From Branchiostoma floridae (Eukaryota > Chordata > Leptocardii > Amphioxiformes > Branchiostomatidae), in assembly GCF_000003815.2 (NCBI RefSeq), contig NC_049986.1, forward strand, positions 22,190,030-22,254,029: a stretch of 64,000 nucleotides of DNA. The letters are read 5' to 3'. Below are positions 22,934 to 35,300 of this stretch, one piece after another. The notes below the pieces were generated by a model. That model was not told the origin of the DNA, searched no databases, and saw only the letters and a list, made by a program, of their open reading frames with translations. A program made the position numbers and the translations under genes. How positions within the stretch are numbered: position 1 is the stretch's first letter; every line of letters starts with the position of its first letter.

Positions 22934-24147
22934 TGCATTACTCTTGTAAGATTTAAAATAATTCCTAAACTCGGACCCTTCTAGGATGACAATGTTTAGT
23001 TCTTTGTACCCAAGCAAGGAGTTGATACCTGACTGATGTTTCGGTATCTACCTGGTTTTGCACAAAGAACCTTATTGTCCTGGAATTTGCCAACCTGATG
23101 AAACTTTTCAAGGTTGAATTCATGTAGGAAAGATGTTTCGTAGGAGTCTTTGTACAGAAAATGTACATTTTTACTTCAGGCTATGCCAACAACATTGTGT
23201 GTTTCTTGGAATTTAAAAGGTGAAAAATGCTAAGATGAAGCGTGTACGTACATATAACGAACCACTGAGTCCTTTGAAACAAGTATGTTTAACTTTTCAT
23301 TAAACTTTTTGCTTTATGGTGTCTAGGAAACATTTAATTTTGTTGGCATGGCCTTAGTTGAAAATGTGCGTCATTTGTGCAAGATTCCTGAATTTAAACC
23401 CTTGTTGGAAACTGTTGTGACTTGTTTGAAGCTGATTGCACGAGGAATCAGCTTTCAGAAATCAAAGTTTACGAGGACCTCAGTCGTTAACACAGATATA
23501 GGAGGAGTCTGTTTATAGTGATAGTTTGGTGGGATCGAGGGAAGTAAAAAGAAAATTGTAAATTTTTCATGAGGTGTAACTTTGGTGGACACACACAGCA
23601 GCTGTAGAAGTAAGCGTTTGATGAAATCTACATGTAAGTAGCATGTTCAAATGTATTTTCACCGATGAAGCTGAACGTTTCTTGCTTAAAGCAATGTCTG
23701 AGATTTGAATATTACATTTCGCCGCCACACGTGTAGATGTGGAGAAAAACTGTTGTATCACTCTGAAGTTCAGGCTTGTACTGGCAACTGATGTTTGACA
23801 AAAATGTATTGCTCAGAAATCCTCCACATGCAATGAAATAGGTGGGACCTGACATGGAAAATATTAAAAATTTCAGTATACCTTACCATATAACTATAGA
23901 CAAGAGTTGTACATGGTAAGATTTTTTCTAACTGGGGTGTAGAAAGCACTTTAGAGCTTGCAAAAGCATTGTTGAAGTTGTCCCTCTTGTAAGACAGATG
24001 TCAGACTTACTGTAGATGAAACGCATGCATTAAAACCTGTCAGATTGCCTAAGAGCTTTGTTTATAGTGCCTTTTTTCTGGGATTGTTCAATGCACCATA
24101 TCTATGTACATGTATAAGGTGATATAGGAGAATTCTTTTCCACAACC

Positions 24148-24279
24148 AGTATGTACTTACTTTGCATACATTTCGATGTCTCTCAGACACCTTCCTCAGA
24201 GCTTCTAACTGGAGTTCTGCTTCTCATCGCTATAAGTAGCCAATGTGACATTGAAATGGAAGCAAAGTAAGTACATACT
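24148..24279. mobile_element. 132-bp MITE with AGTATGTACTTACTTTGC ends
   Basis: An exact 18-base inverted repeat lies at 24148-24165 and 24262-24279. A relative of the left half (ACCAATATGTATTTACTTTC, then CGTTTCGATGTCT) lies at about 26101-26150 in the torsin gene. It has no coding capacity. Confidence 0.75.
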
Positions 24280-25077
24280 ATGTAAAAGAATTGTCCCACA
24301 AATGTATATCCTTCCAACCAGATGAAATCATTTTTGGATGTACAAGGGGAGTCCTTTCTGTTAAAGGCTTATTGGTTCCTGGTGGCTTTGGAGACTTGTA
24401 TGTGATTTTCTATGGGTACAAGTCATTGGCTCACAGCTATAATGCAATATAAATCAGTTTATATGAATTCAAAACGATTGGTTTCAAGTAGATACTGGTA
24501 AGATATGACAAGAAGTTGATTTTAGATAATAGCAAGGGGACCCTTTCAGTAATAAGTTAAGACTCGTAAGTCGTAACTAAGTTACGACTAAACAGACCTG
24601 CTCATTTTGTGGACAGAGTGTTTTTATTGTACAACTGTAACGTGCAACAAATAGCTTATTGAACTTACAATGTGCCCAACATCCAGACATGTTAAAATAC
24701 TTAATCATCGACAGTCACATCAGTATAACAGTTATAACAGAACCAACGGGAATTTTCTTTCAATTGAGGCGTAAAACGCCATTTAGGATATATTCAGTCA
24801 TGGATCGTATATAAAGATTAAAAAGCTTAAAAATTTGACCACTTCACTATTTACCACAATAGACATCTTGGTCCTGTCTTTGTTTTGTTTCCTGATTGTT
24901 GCATAGATAATGATCCAGTTGCCAACATTTGCCGGCAAATGTTCTACGCTCTAACATCAACAGTTACCCTCATACTTCGTATAAAGTAAACCACATTTAA
25001 AGGCACGTGCCGTTATCAGGGCTTAGCCTGCTCAAGAGTGTCTTGAACGCCCGGATACATGAAGTGTGCATAAGGTG

Positions 25078-25428
25078 GGTTCACACGTGATTGTATATTC
25101 GGCAAGTCTGTATGAGGTCCGTATGAAAGCCTCTACCAGGCTCCACAGGTCGCTGGAAAAATAATAGATTGGAAAAATATAGCCAGATAACATGCCAAAG
25201 GAGTTAGCTGGGTTGCAAACCATACTCCTCGGCCAGCTAACTCCGCTGGCATGCTATCTGGCTATATTATCATATTTCTCCAATTTCTACTTCTTTTCAT
25301 AGACCCGTGGAGCCTGGTAGACGCGCCGAAGGGCGGTTATACCGGCTATATAGATACAGATAAAAAGGCTAAGAATTCCATACGAACCTCATACGGACTT
25401 GAAATACATACGCACGTGTGAATCCGAC
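25078..25428. mobile_element. MITE interrupted by a second MITE (25134-25320)
   Basis: The outer arms GGTTCACACGTG...GTATGAGGTCCGTATG and CATACGAACCTCATACGG...CACGTGTGAATCC are inverted. A relative with the same outer ends lies at 26048-26277. Inside sits an element with 14-base ends CTACCAGGCTCCAC (25134-25147) and its complement (25307-25320). That inner element contains a further palindrome (ATATAGCCAGATA, complement near 25250-25265). A GGCGGTTATACCGGC repeat follows at 25322-25366. The nesting gives a relative order of insertions. Confidence 0.65.
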
Positions 25429-25448
25429 TATAGATATATCGCAACCCC

Positions 25449-25634
25449 ACTTAATCTCCAAGCAGATCCTACGGTAGCATGAGATAGTGCCAAAAGCTGG
25501 CAGAGGAGTGAAGCCGGCTTAGGAGTGTGTTCGCTACCTTCGCTCTACAAGGCAAATGGACACCTTTTGGCTAACTACACTCCTTGGCCAGTTTGGTACT
25601 ATCTTATGCCATCGTAGGATCTGCATGGGGATTA
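25449..25634. mobile_element. hAT-like MITE copy of the AATCTCCAAGCAG family
   Basis: It starts TTAATCTCCAAGCAGATCCT and ends with the inverted GTAGGATCTGCATGGGGATT. Internal words AGCCGGC, GGAGTG and TTGGCCAG are shared with 46247-46524, 61485-61648 and a fragment at about 44385-44520. The right end is diverged and no target duplication is clear here. It abuts the stop codon of the torsin gene (25649). Confidence 0.7.
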
Positions 25635-25648
25635 TCCCCGCTACGTCT

Positions 25649-28600
25649 TCATGACTTGGTGTGCAGATCTATCGCATCCCTGACGGGACGACAGCCGCCC
25701 TCCGAGAACCGAATCTCTCCTCTGTCCGGCCAGAAGTAGAACTCAGACATGATGCGCTCCATCAAGACCTAGAACATAGTCAGGAAAACGTTCATGAAGT
25801 TTAGATATCCAGTTAAACAGTGTGTTTAAAGACAATTCCATCAATCTATACAACTGGAAAAGAAATGGAAATTTACTTCAAGTTCTGGACGTTTTGACTC
25901 TTCTTCAGCAGCTTAATGAACCGACAGAACAATTCAATACGTGTGCATCTAACTGGAAAACAGTTAAACAAGTAAAGATTAGTCAATAATAAATGACTCA
26001 TAGTCATAGGGATCGTATGCAAATATCAGTAATGTAAATCCTTTGTAAAGCCGGTTTCACACGTGCATGTATATTCAAGTCATATAGTAAGTTCTTTGGG
26101 TACAACCAATATGTATTTACTTTCAACGTTTCGATGTCTATCAGACACCATCATCTGGTTAGAATGACTGTCAGTCATTTTGAGGTCCGGCTTAGAATTC
26201 CGGCTAAGAATTAGCGGCTAAGAATTCCATACAGACCTCATACAAATTCGAATGTATAGACACATATGAACCCGGCTTAAGACATTTATTTTCCATACCG
26301 TATTTTTGACATGTTGCCCCTTCCCCATCTCCCTGAGCACGTCCCGTACGCACAGCTCCACGTGTTCCCTCTCCAGGGGTAGGAACGGAATCAGGTAGTT
26401 CACTAGGTGATGCTTCAACAGCTCAGCCTGCCACAGACCTGTACCTACAGACAACACAAACAACAGCTCAGCCTGCCACAGACCTGTACCTGCACGCAAC
26501 AGAAACAATTTTTCATGGAGATAATAAGCTTAAGGGATTGCCGGGAATTTATGTGGGGTGTCCCTCTAACTGTCTCCGTCTGCTGTCTCTCACTCACTCA
26601 TAAACACATTATCTCACTCAAACATACAGTCACTCTTTCACTCACTTTCCATGTAACTTAATATATATTTATCCATGCTAACGTAGATAGAGCACTTACC
26701 ACTTTCACAAGATGACCCAGACTGCTTGTATCCAGGACAACACTCATATAGCGTTTTCTGGCATGATGTCTCTTTGAACGCTTGTCTGTACCTGAAAAAT
26801 AACACAGTCTCACAGATTCACTTCAAACATACTTACATGTACATTGGTCGATGATGGACCCACATGAAATGTTTGGCAAAATCCTATCCAACAGTCGATA
26901 GAAACCTTACACAGTGACTAGTGCATATTTCTTATGTACATGACTCAATTTGGCTTCTTTTATTGATATACTTGATATGATGTTTATCGCGCTAAAAGAT
27001 TCCATGGGATGCATGCACTACGAAATGTGCGCTAGAAGACTTCTTGATTTAAAAAAAAAGTGACATTTTTAAAAGAAGGCACTACACTTTTATCAGGGTT
27101 CACTCAGTATACCCTGGCCAGAACACCCGAATGTCTAGTTGGACAGTTAGACCAATAGATAAAAGGATGAAATATTAAAAAAAAGGAATAACGAACAAAA
27201 TCGAGTGACGAATATACTTACTCGGTACAAGTGAAGAAGATATAACAGCTCCTCTGAACCGGCTGCGTGTAATGTTCCACACAGGGATGTTCTATCTGTC
27301 TGCTGCACACGTTCGGTCCGTCTTCTGGGAGCTTCGTTGACGTCTCAGCCGCTATAAGAAATTGAAACTCTTTGCTTGCTGTGTCTAAGAATTAAGAAAG
27401 ATTCCCTACAAAAAAGGAAATTATTTTCTTACTCTAGAAAGAATTTAGAAAGATCATAGCTATATTCAAAACAGATCGATTGTTCACGACAAAAAGCTCT
27501 TCGCGATCGATGCCAAATTTCATAACGATTTTAATTTTCTTTATCGAAATTTGCAAAAAGTCAAGAAACCAAATAAGCCAAAAATCAGCTAACAGATGCT
27601 GAAGAGATATCAACACGCATACAACGTTTCTGTCTGTGTTAATTGTAAGCATGCAATTCACTTTGACGTCTAATTCTCTTATATGTACTTACATTTTTAA
27701 TCAAGAAATTGTTATTCAATCTTTAAGGTAAAAAAATAAATGTGCATTTTCGTAGGCCTGAAACGAAATTGACATGGTGAATTACCGTTAGTTTTACCGC
27801 CATCCTTGTCTGGCGTCACGCCCAGAGCGTGATCCCGGATCAATTTCTGGAACCCCTTCAGTCTGAAAGTTTCTCTCTCCAGTGACTTGTCTCTCCTGAG
27901 CAGTAGTGTCTGTTCCTCTATGAGTCCCTGGGCGCTATTGCTGTTTGGATAGGAATAAGGTAGCATTTAGAGAAAACTGGATAGCAGGGGAAAATGAAAA
28001 TAGCAGCGCGAACGGAAAAGTGCACAGAGAAAGTACAATAAGAACAGCGATAAGGTGTTTGAACTATTGGGTTCATCATGTTAAAGAACATATTTAACAG
28101 TCAAACAGTTTCATTAAGCCTCATTAAACAGAGACGGGGGCCGACACAGTTTATCTAGCACCTACGATCCGTTGCTGCTGTCGTCCAACACTGGACAGAG
28201 ACGGGGGGCGACACAGGTTATCTGGCATCTACGACCCGTTGCTGCTGTTATCCAACACTAAACAGAGACGTGGGGCGACACAGCTCATCTGGCACCTACG
28301 ACCCGTTGCTGCAGTCACTTGTCTCCTTCGTCACGTCTCAGAAGCTAGTGTAACAGTAGACAGGTGAGAAAATCATCTCACCTAAGAAAATCGTCTCACC
28401 TGAGCAAGATGAAGATAGCCTTCCTGTAGTCCACCCCGTCCACAGCCTCGCTCTCCTCCACAAAGGGTTTGATGGTGTCGATCAGCTGACCAGGCATCTT
28501 CTCCATCTCGTCAAAGATGATGAGAGCGCGCGGGCAGCGGCGGACGAGGGACGGGATCTCTTCATGGAGCATATCCTGGGGACGGGGGAGATCATTAGCT

Positions 28601-31076
28601 TGGTAACCATGGCTTGCCACTATCTCTACGTTGATGTCTTCCGATCATTTTCATGTATCTTGTTCTTCCAACGTGACTTCATGGTTCTAGCTATTTTACA
28701 TGTATGCATTCCCAAGTATTTTTCATTTTCTCGGCCAATTTTAAGAATCTCCTCGGTAACTTTTCTCTCTGTCTCCCCCTCCCTCCCCGGCGTAAACCAT
28801 TTGAACTAAACAAGTGGGAAACAATCTTAGCAACGAAATAGTGGCAAGTCATGGTTACCAAGCTGATAATCTCCCCCGTTCCCAGGACATGAAAAACAAA
28901 TCATAAATGTCTGAAAAGTTTCCAGAGGAGACTCTATCCTGCAGCACTTCCTGTGTTTTTTGTGGGGGTGTGGGAGTGTTTGAGGGTGGAGCTCCGACCA
29001 ATGGACGGGGTGGTCATTAGCTTGGAGATCATTGTAAGCTTACCGCTATATCTACGTTGCTAAGATTGTTGCCAGCTTCTTGTAGTTCATTGGCGTACGC
29101 ACAGGGAGACAGACAAAGGGTGGGAGACAGGGAGACAGAGAAACAGAGTCAGAGAGACAGAGAGAATAGTCTCGGAGGAGATTCTCAGAATTGTTCTAGA
29201 AAATTAAAACTACATCTGTAAAATAGCTAGAACCATGAAGTCCCGTCTGGACCATAGAACAAGATATACCTGAAAATGATCGAGAGACATCAAGTTATCA
29301 TTCTACGATCATACTGGGCTAATCATATTTATATGGTGAGCTACGAGATGATTTTGCAGGTTTGTTCTCCTGGACTAGAAAGAGAAGGGACATGCAGGAG
29401 GAGGACGGGACAGAGTCGAGGAAAGAGAGGAGGGTGGGAGAAATAAGAAAAGAGAAGAGAGAGAGACAACAGAAAGAGAGAGGGAGAGTGGGAATGTACT
29501 TTACATTCGCACAAACCATGTAGTTCCGAACGTTCTTCTGATCGTGATGTTTGAAGTGTCTAGTTGCGGAGTAACCGCGGACACATGATGACGTCATTCC
29601 GTCCGCGTACAGTGCCTGTGCGATCATGGTGCTGAGGTAGTTCTTCCCCACCCCCCTCGGGCCATGAAAGGACAGAACCATGGCCTTCCTAGGGTCAGAG
29701 GACTTCACGTGGCTGGTGATGACGTCGACTACAACCTTTCTAGCGAAGGGTTGGCCGTGCAGTTTCTTCTGTATGGTTGTATCTAGTACTATGAAGAAAT
29801 GAAAGATACATTGTCATATCATAAACAGCCTAGAAACTAAGAACCGTGAATTACGTAATAATGCTGATGAGTTTGTACTCTGCAAAAGATGGCATTCGGG
29901 GGGTAGAATGTCATTCGGTATTTTGGGCACCAAAGATACCTAGCTAAGCGGCTTACAATGGCGATACCTTTCTTACCGATACAGATGATACGCATTCCTT
30001 GCACAATTATTTAATAACATCTATAGTCTGACCAAAGGTTTTGCCCATTCTGTCCAAAGCAAATTGGAGATGAATTTCACTTTGTCATGATGTGCAATAG
30101 GTACAATGTTTCACGTAATGAGTTATTCACATTCCTCGAATCAAATACATCAGATTTTAAGAGACTCAATGCTACAGACAGATTTGATTATATATTCAGA
30201 TGTAATAACTCACACAATGCTAAAATAGGTAGATATGTAAAAGACTGCTTTGTCATAAGAAAAAATGCCGAAACTCATAATTAGCCCCACTCGATTGTAA
30301 TACAATATCAATGATTTAGGCTAGCTCTTATTGTTCTAGAAATAAGGATGCCAATTTCATTTTATATTCATAATCTGCATATGTATTAAGTTTGATACTT
30401 GTTTTAGTAATTAGGATAATAAGTTTGTTTCTTCTTCTTTTTTTGCCATACATTGTACCGTGTAATAAAGCGTAATAAAGTTCTTCTTCGATCAAACGCA
30501 GACAAGAAGGCAGGTTGTTGTGTTTGTTTTGTTTTGTTTTAGGGGGTGCTTAAGTGGTCCTGACGATGCTCTACACTAAATCAAGTAGCACCAACTAGGC
30601 ATCAAGCGACGAATTACGCGTGGGATAGAAAAGCTTCCCAAACGAATTATTAATTGTAAATACGAAATAGCTTGTCTCTGTCGTACGGGAAAAGAGCAAG
30701 CATGAATGTTTATAGATATAGAATGTTTATGAATGTTCATATATATATATAAAATCAAATGTTTACCTCCACCCTGGCCTAGGAACTTTGCCGGGTCCTG
30801 TAGCGACGGGCTGGCGTCTAGGAGCATCCACGTGACGATGGGCGCCGCAAAAACAGCCACGAACACAAACGTCACCGCTATGAACACCTGGTGACGATCG
30901 GCCCACCACAACGCGCGGAGAAGGAGTATGTAAAGTCTCGAAGGTGCGGCCACAGGTGTTCTCTCAGGTGTTTTACCTGGACCCTCTGGAGCCTGTGTGT
31001 TTGGAGGCATGACGTTTTTGGTGTTACGCATCCTACATTTGTCTTCCCAGTCCCTGTTTGCCTCCTGGACGGCCAT
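25649..31076 (-). CDS. Membrane-anchored torsin AAA+ ATPase with inserted EMI-like Cys-rich domain
   Basis: Torsin-family ATPase, expected in the ER/nuclear-envelope lumen. Coding exons are 30767-31076, 29505-29788, 28400-28575, 27786-27940, 27222-27351, 26700-26791, 26299-26444 and 25649-25768. All phases agree, giving 1413 nt and about 470 aa. A basic/proline-rich cytosolic start (1-60) precedes one hydrophobic segment (about 64-86), so it is probably a type II membrane protein. Walker A is GPRGVGKN (146-153), with the torsin-specific Asn after Lys. Walker B is LIIFDEMEKM (D220, E221). A sensor-1 type LLSNSA follows near 258. Residues 309-383 form an EMI-like insert with eight to nine cysteines (C324, C332, C344, C350, C362, C369-C370, C380, plus the CCPGY motif). 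The torsin C-terminal part resumes with LVNYLIPFLPLE and ends near GGCRPV. The start ATG sits in ATCGATGG, a good context. The AAA+ family call is firm; the EMI name is by pattern only. Confidence 0.88.
26048..26277. mobile_element. Second copy of the GGTTCACACGTG MITE, with internal fragment
   Basis: In the last torsin intron. The ends GCCGGTTTCACACGTG and ACACATATGAACCCGGC are inverted and match the outer arms at 25078-25428. The interior carries a half copy of the MITE seen at 24148-24279. It is non-coding. Confidence 0.6.
26445..26489 (-). other. Duplicated splice-acceptor segment of torsin exon 7
   Basis: The first 30 or so bases of exon 7 with its acceptor (ctgtag before GTACAGGTCTGTGGC) are repeated immediately upstream, with exon start at 26489 (tgcag before the same word). 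The two acceptors are 45 bases apart and the frame is open through both. Use of the upstream site would add 15 residues (about GTGLWQAELLFVLSV) between the EMI-like and C-terminal parts. Confidence 0.75.
28126..28317. repeat. Three tandem copies of a ~66-bp unit
   Basis: In the torsin intron between exons 3 and 4. Units begin near 28126, 28192 and 28259. Each contains ACAGAGACG, GGGSCGACACAG, CTACGAYCCGTTGCTGC and CCAACACT. They are about 85-90 percent alike by eye. No coding or RNA feature was recognised. Confidence 0.8.
28580..28890. mobile_element. Inverted-repeat element in torsin intron 2
   Basis: Arms near 28582-28625 (GACGGGGGAGATCATTAGCT, TGGTAACCATGGCTTGCCAC) and 28842-28888 (GTGGCAAGTCATGGTTACCA, AGCTGATAATCTCCCCC) are inverted with a few mismatches. 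A further half copy is at about 29009-29065 (GTCATTAGCTTGGAGATCAT, CTCTATATC-like words). The outer arm begins within a few bases of the splice acceptor of torsin exon 3 (28575). Confidence 0.65.
30040..30488 (+). mobile_element. 3' end of a non-LTR retrotransposon (LINE), 5' truncated
   Basis: Plus-strand reading gives CPFCPKQIGDEFHFVMMC, then NRYNVSRNELF, RLNATDRFDYIF and KIGRYVKDCFVIR before a stop at about 30282. This is the typical C-terminal tail of animal LINE ORF2 proteins (a CPxC...DExHF...C motif followed by a short helical end). An A/T-rich 3' region with AATAAAGCGTAATAAAG near 30467-30482 follows. It lies in torsin intron 1, antisense to the torsin gene. Confidence 0.8.
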
Positions 31077-32332
31077 CGATATTCAAGCGTTACTAGTAAG
31101 ACTAGTTTCGATGAGTCACGTGCACAGGTTAAAAGGTGAAAGTTCAATTGCAGGCTTTATGGACGCCTACTTAAGTACACAATGTCATACTCTGTGTGCT
31201 AGTCAAAAGAAGAGAACGTTGCTTCCGGGGTGTAACAAGCTTAACAGGTGCGCAAAACGAGTTTTACAACCGTGAAGGTTTAATATTACAAGACACAAAC
31301 TACTGAGACATGTTATTATAAGCGTTGGGGTAGGTTATAGTTTCGTTGCAATGAGTCAGTGGCCGCCGGTTTCGATGACGATTTTCAGTTTCGGACAATT
31401 ATTGTCGGCGTCTCATTTGCAGTAAATACAGGAGAACAACTGTGACCAGAACTCGGAGCTCTAACAGAGGGAGGATACAAGTGCAAGGTATGTTTATGAA
31501 ACGTACACATTACTGGTAGAAGTATTAATCATTAATGAATTTCTAGAGTACAGTATTCACCAACTGCTCAATGATTTAGAGGTTGTCTCGCGGCGTGCAG
31601 AATTGAACGTGATGTGCGTCCATACAATGCAATTTTCTTTTCCATACATTTCAGTACCAGGGTAGCGACACAATGTATTTAGTCGGGATTCTGTTGTTTC
31701 GCCCGCGGACACTAAATACAACGCAACGTTATGTAAACAACGGAGCAAAACGACATGGCGGCTGCATATGCCATGTCCTTTGAACTTTGATACAAGGCAA
31801 TCGCAAAATTTGGTGTCCTGTATTATGTCGGTCAGGAAGTCATAGATTCCATGCGTGCATTTTTGGGATGTATTATTCTAGACGCTGTGGACATTCATGC
31901 AAACCTGTATTTAAACCATAAAACTGGCGTTATATACATGTTGTACTCAGGGTACGCACAAGGACAGGCTGATCAAACTCGATTTGACATACTACAAGTT
32001 TGAAGTCCAGTTTTCTGCCTATGTAATCTTTACATTTTTATTTTCTATGTTATAGATATTCCAACGATGTTGACCTCCTGAAAACAAGTTGGAATAGGCC
32101 AGATTGGCCATTTTCTGTCAATTTAATTGCTTAGCTTAGTATTAAATGCAACATTTCAGCCTTGATATACAAGGACGAAGAGTATGTTAATCGTTTGTTT
32201 AGATCAATAATGCGAATACCAGACAGTATATATACAGCGTGGGTTATACCCATGCTTAAAGACTGTGGTGAGTAAAATACACTACAAAGTCTTTTTAAGT
32301 TCTCATGTATACAAATTATGCAGGCAGAGGTA
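31077..32332. promoter_or_regulatory. Intergenic region between divergent torsin and LAP1-like genes
   Basis: About 1.25 kb separates the two predicted start codons. Both upstream regions must lie here. A CACGTG E-box occurs at about 31116 (GTCACGTGCACAG). The LAP1-like first coding exon may begin at an acceptor (TTATGCAG at 32316-32323) after an unseen 5'UTR exon. I found no TATA box that I would trust. Co-regulation is an inference from geometry. Confidence 0.45.
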
Positions 32333-35300
32333 ATGTCTAGAGCAGAGCTCAGTGACGGTGACGACGGACCAGGGGTGCTGACAAGGGCTCAGAAGAAAAT
32401 GAAAAAGAAGGGAGGAAGTACCAAGGAAGGAACTGACATACCATCTAAAGGTGAATGCAGGTTTAGAATCGCAGTCTCATATCAAATCCCCTGTTTGAGT
32501 ATTGTATCCTCTTTATGTCATTTGGTACTGATAATATGTTAAAGCCTATGATGAATACAACTACAGAATTAAACCTTTTTATGTTATGTTATGTTATGTT
32601 ATGTTATGTTATGTTATGTTATTTTTATTGTTAGAATAAGAATAACATAACTTCTATTGTTTAGGTCCGCCAAACGATGAGAGTCATCAGCAAGACGACG
32701 AAGAGCCACAACAAGAACGGGAAGCTGCAATAAGCGACGTAGAAGATGATCCTAGAGAGGGGGAAACCGATGATAGGGCGGAAGCATCGAAAAGTTAGTC
32801 ATATGAATACAAAATCAATCACATATGAAGTGCGTGCAGACATGCCACATGGTATGCAAACTAAATGCGCAATATAACATTTATAGCACTTCGTCAATCA
32901 TTGGTGGCGATACATACAGTTCCTTGGCCGCACCTGGGGCAATTACTGTCGTATTGAGGTCACCTGAGTGGCGCCGAATGGCAGCTCGCTCCAGACCCTT
33001 GCGATTTAGCCCCGCCTATTGTAAGCTCCTCGCAATTCAGCCCCTGGCTGCAAAGAGTGAGTAGTCGGCCCACCAAATATAGGCACATGAGTAAGACCTA
33101 TGATGAATTCCAAACGATTCCAGATACACAAAAGGAGAATGTGCTCGACGCTGAAGCAGCCGCACACAGGGACCGGGCAGTTGGTGACGTCATGAAAATG
33201 AGAGAAAGGGTCAATGAATCCAACGAACTTGCCGTTTCGTCGGAAGGCAGGTTTGTTGCTATCAATGAGTTTGAGTTATTCCTTGAATTGATTTCTTTTA
33301 CCACTTCACTTGTATCATTATTATATTGCTTTTTACAAGAGGTACAGTCATAGCTGTGTGTTTTTCAAAGTATATATGCAAGTAATAGTGTACGTATACT
33401 TCGTTATAACAGCTGCTTCTATTGGGCTAACACACACACCGAATTTAACTTCTTGGCAGTTTTCTTGTCATAGCATATTTTTATGGTTTTCTAATTTTTT
33501 TCTTTCGTCTGATATCAGTGATGACCCGACAGTTAACAAAGCCGAACCGACAGATTTGAAGAAAAGGCAAACAGGACCTGCTTCAATTACACCCGACCAA
33601 TCCAAAGAGCTAGCCTTTTCGCAGGAAGGCAGGTGTGTTCTGAGCTTTTCTTGTTGTGCACATAGGTCACTCACTGTAGCATTGGTTTTATAACAGATAC
33701 AAACATGACTGTGTTTCTCAAAGTACACGTAATTCTGATTCTCTTAACAGTTTCTTCTGTTAGGCTGAATTCATAACATTAGCTCTCAACATGTACACTT
33801 ATATTTTATCATTTCATCCAACATTAGCGAAGACCAGAAAGTGGTCAAGGCCGAATCGTCAGATCTGGAGAAAGAGCAAGCAGTATCTTACTCTGTCAAG
33901 ACCGAGACAAGTGCCCCCAGCCGTCCCGACACCAGGGAACAGAACAATATTTTAGGTATATCCGTTGTTGTACTGTGTGTAGGTGCAGTTCTTGTCGCGG
34001 TGCTTTTAGGGACGTTTTTGTCTGCAAAACATGGAGAAAAGCCGGGTATGACGAGTGTTAACAGCTGCAGTGACAACGCCAATACCGTAGAGTCGTCCTC
34101 TAACTTGCAGGCTGATTTCCTGAAAAAATTGAACTCCTTAAAGAAAAGGTTCCCGTCTCAAGATGAGTCACTGTGGTCCACCCTGTCCGACACCATGGCT
34201 CCTGACTCAACAACAAACCTGTGCTCGATGCTCACCCTGACTTCTTCAGTCCCCTTCTTCTCCTCCCCTTACGCGCGGCTCACACTCACAAACCTGGCTT
34301 CAACCCTCCCCTGGCTCATGGCAAGAGAACACGTCACCCTACATCACGATCAGTTCGCAACCGTGAAGGAAGAACACGCAATGGAAGTCATAGAAGACAT
34401 CATGGGGGCATGGGCGTCTGACGTCATCGTCATTCCTGACGTAGACGCATTGCCACGCTACGTCTTGGACATTGTCCGAACGACCTGTCAATCAAATGAA
34501 GTTCAACCGGGTCACGTGGTAGTGATGACGAGCGAAGAGAGGCCAGAAAAGGCAGATTCTATCGTTGTTGCTGTGTTACCGGAGCGAGATATAGATGGAG
34601 GAGCCTCACTTGAGCGCACCCCACTCGGTAGGTTCTGCTCATTTGCCAAATAAAGTGAGTGCACAGTCATGTGACTGTGACGTCATTCACGCGCCCGCCA
34701 TGTTGGTGGGTTAAAGAAGCGTCATCTCCGGAAAACTGTAAAAAGTTGATTTCTCCAATTGCAAATAGATGCTTTACTGTAAATGTAGCACTTACTAGCC
34801 TATATGAATTACGATTCATTGGTACTTTCTGTCTCTCGCGTCGCATGAATTTCTGTACTTCTGTACTTCATGCTTTTTTTTTCTTCAGCAGATAACCCTG
34901 AAGAAAGCTTGGCCTTGATCAGGAGGCGTTTCCCCGTGCAGACTGATCGGGTCTGGCAGGTTGTCGGCGCGGCGATTCTGTCTCACATCGCCGAGGCCGA
35001 CCCCGTTAAGCCTGCCGTAGTGATCATCGGGGCGCCGCCCGGAGCTCACCGCACGGCGGACCGACTGTCCCAGGCTCTGGCACGGGTTAGACTTCAAATA
35101 TCTTTGCTTGCGACTTTAGCTTATTCTTCAAGCAGAGGTGAGGCTCCGGCTGTTTTTGTAACGTTTTTTAGTCGTTTTTATCNNNNNNNNNNNNNNNNNN
35201 NNNNNNNNNNNNNNNNNNNNNNNNNNNNNNNNNNNNNNNNNNNNNNNNNNNNNNNNNNNNNNNNNNNNNNNNNNNNNNNNNNGACTTAAAAAATGAAACG

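Larger units (their letters stand above)
22656..25648 (+). other. CAND1 3'UTR and intergenic repeats, no further gene seen
   Basis: CAND1 stops at 22655 and the convergent torsin gene ends at 25649. No coding sequence was recognised between them. ATTAAA-type candidate polyadenylation signals occur near 23299 and 24030, but I cannot choose between them. The rest is made of a long hairpin, a small MITE, a nested MITE pair and a copy of the AATCTCCAAGCAG element, each listed separately. Confidence 0.5.
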
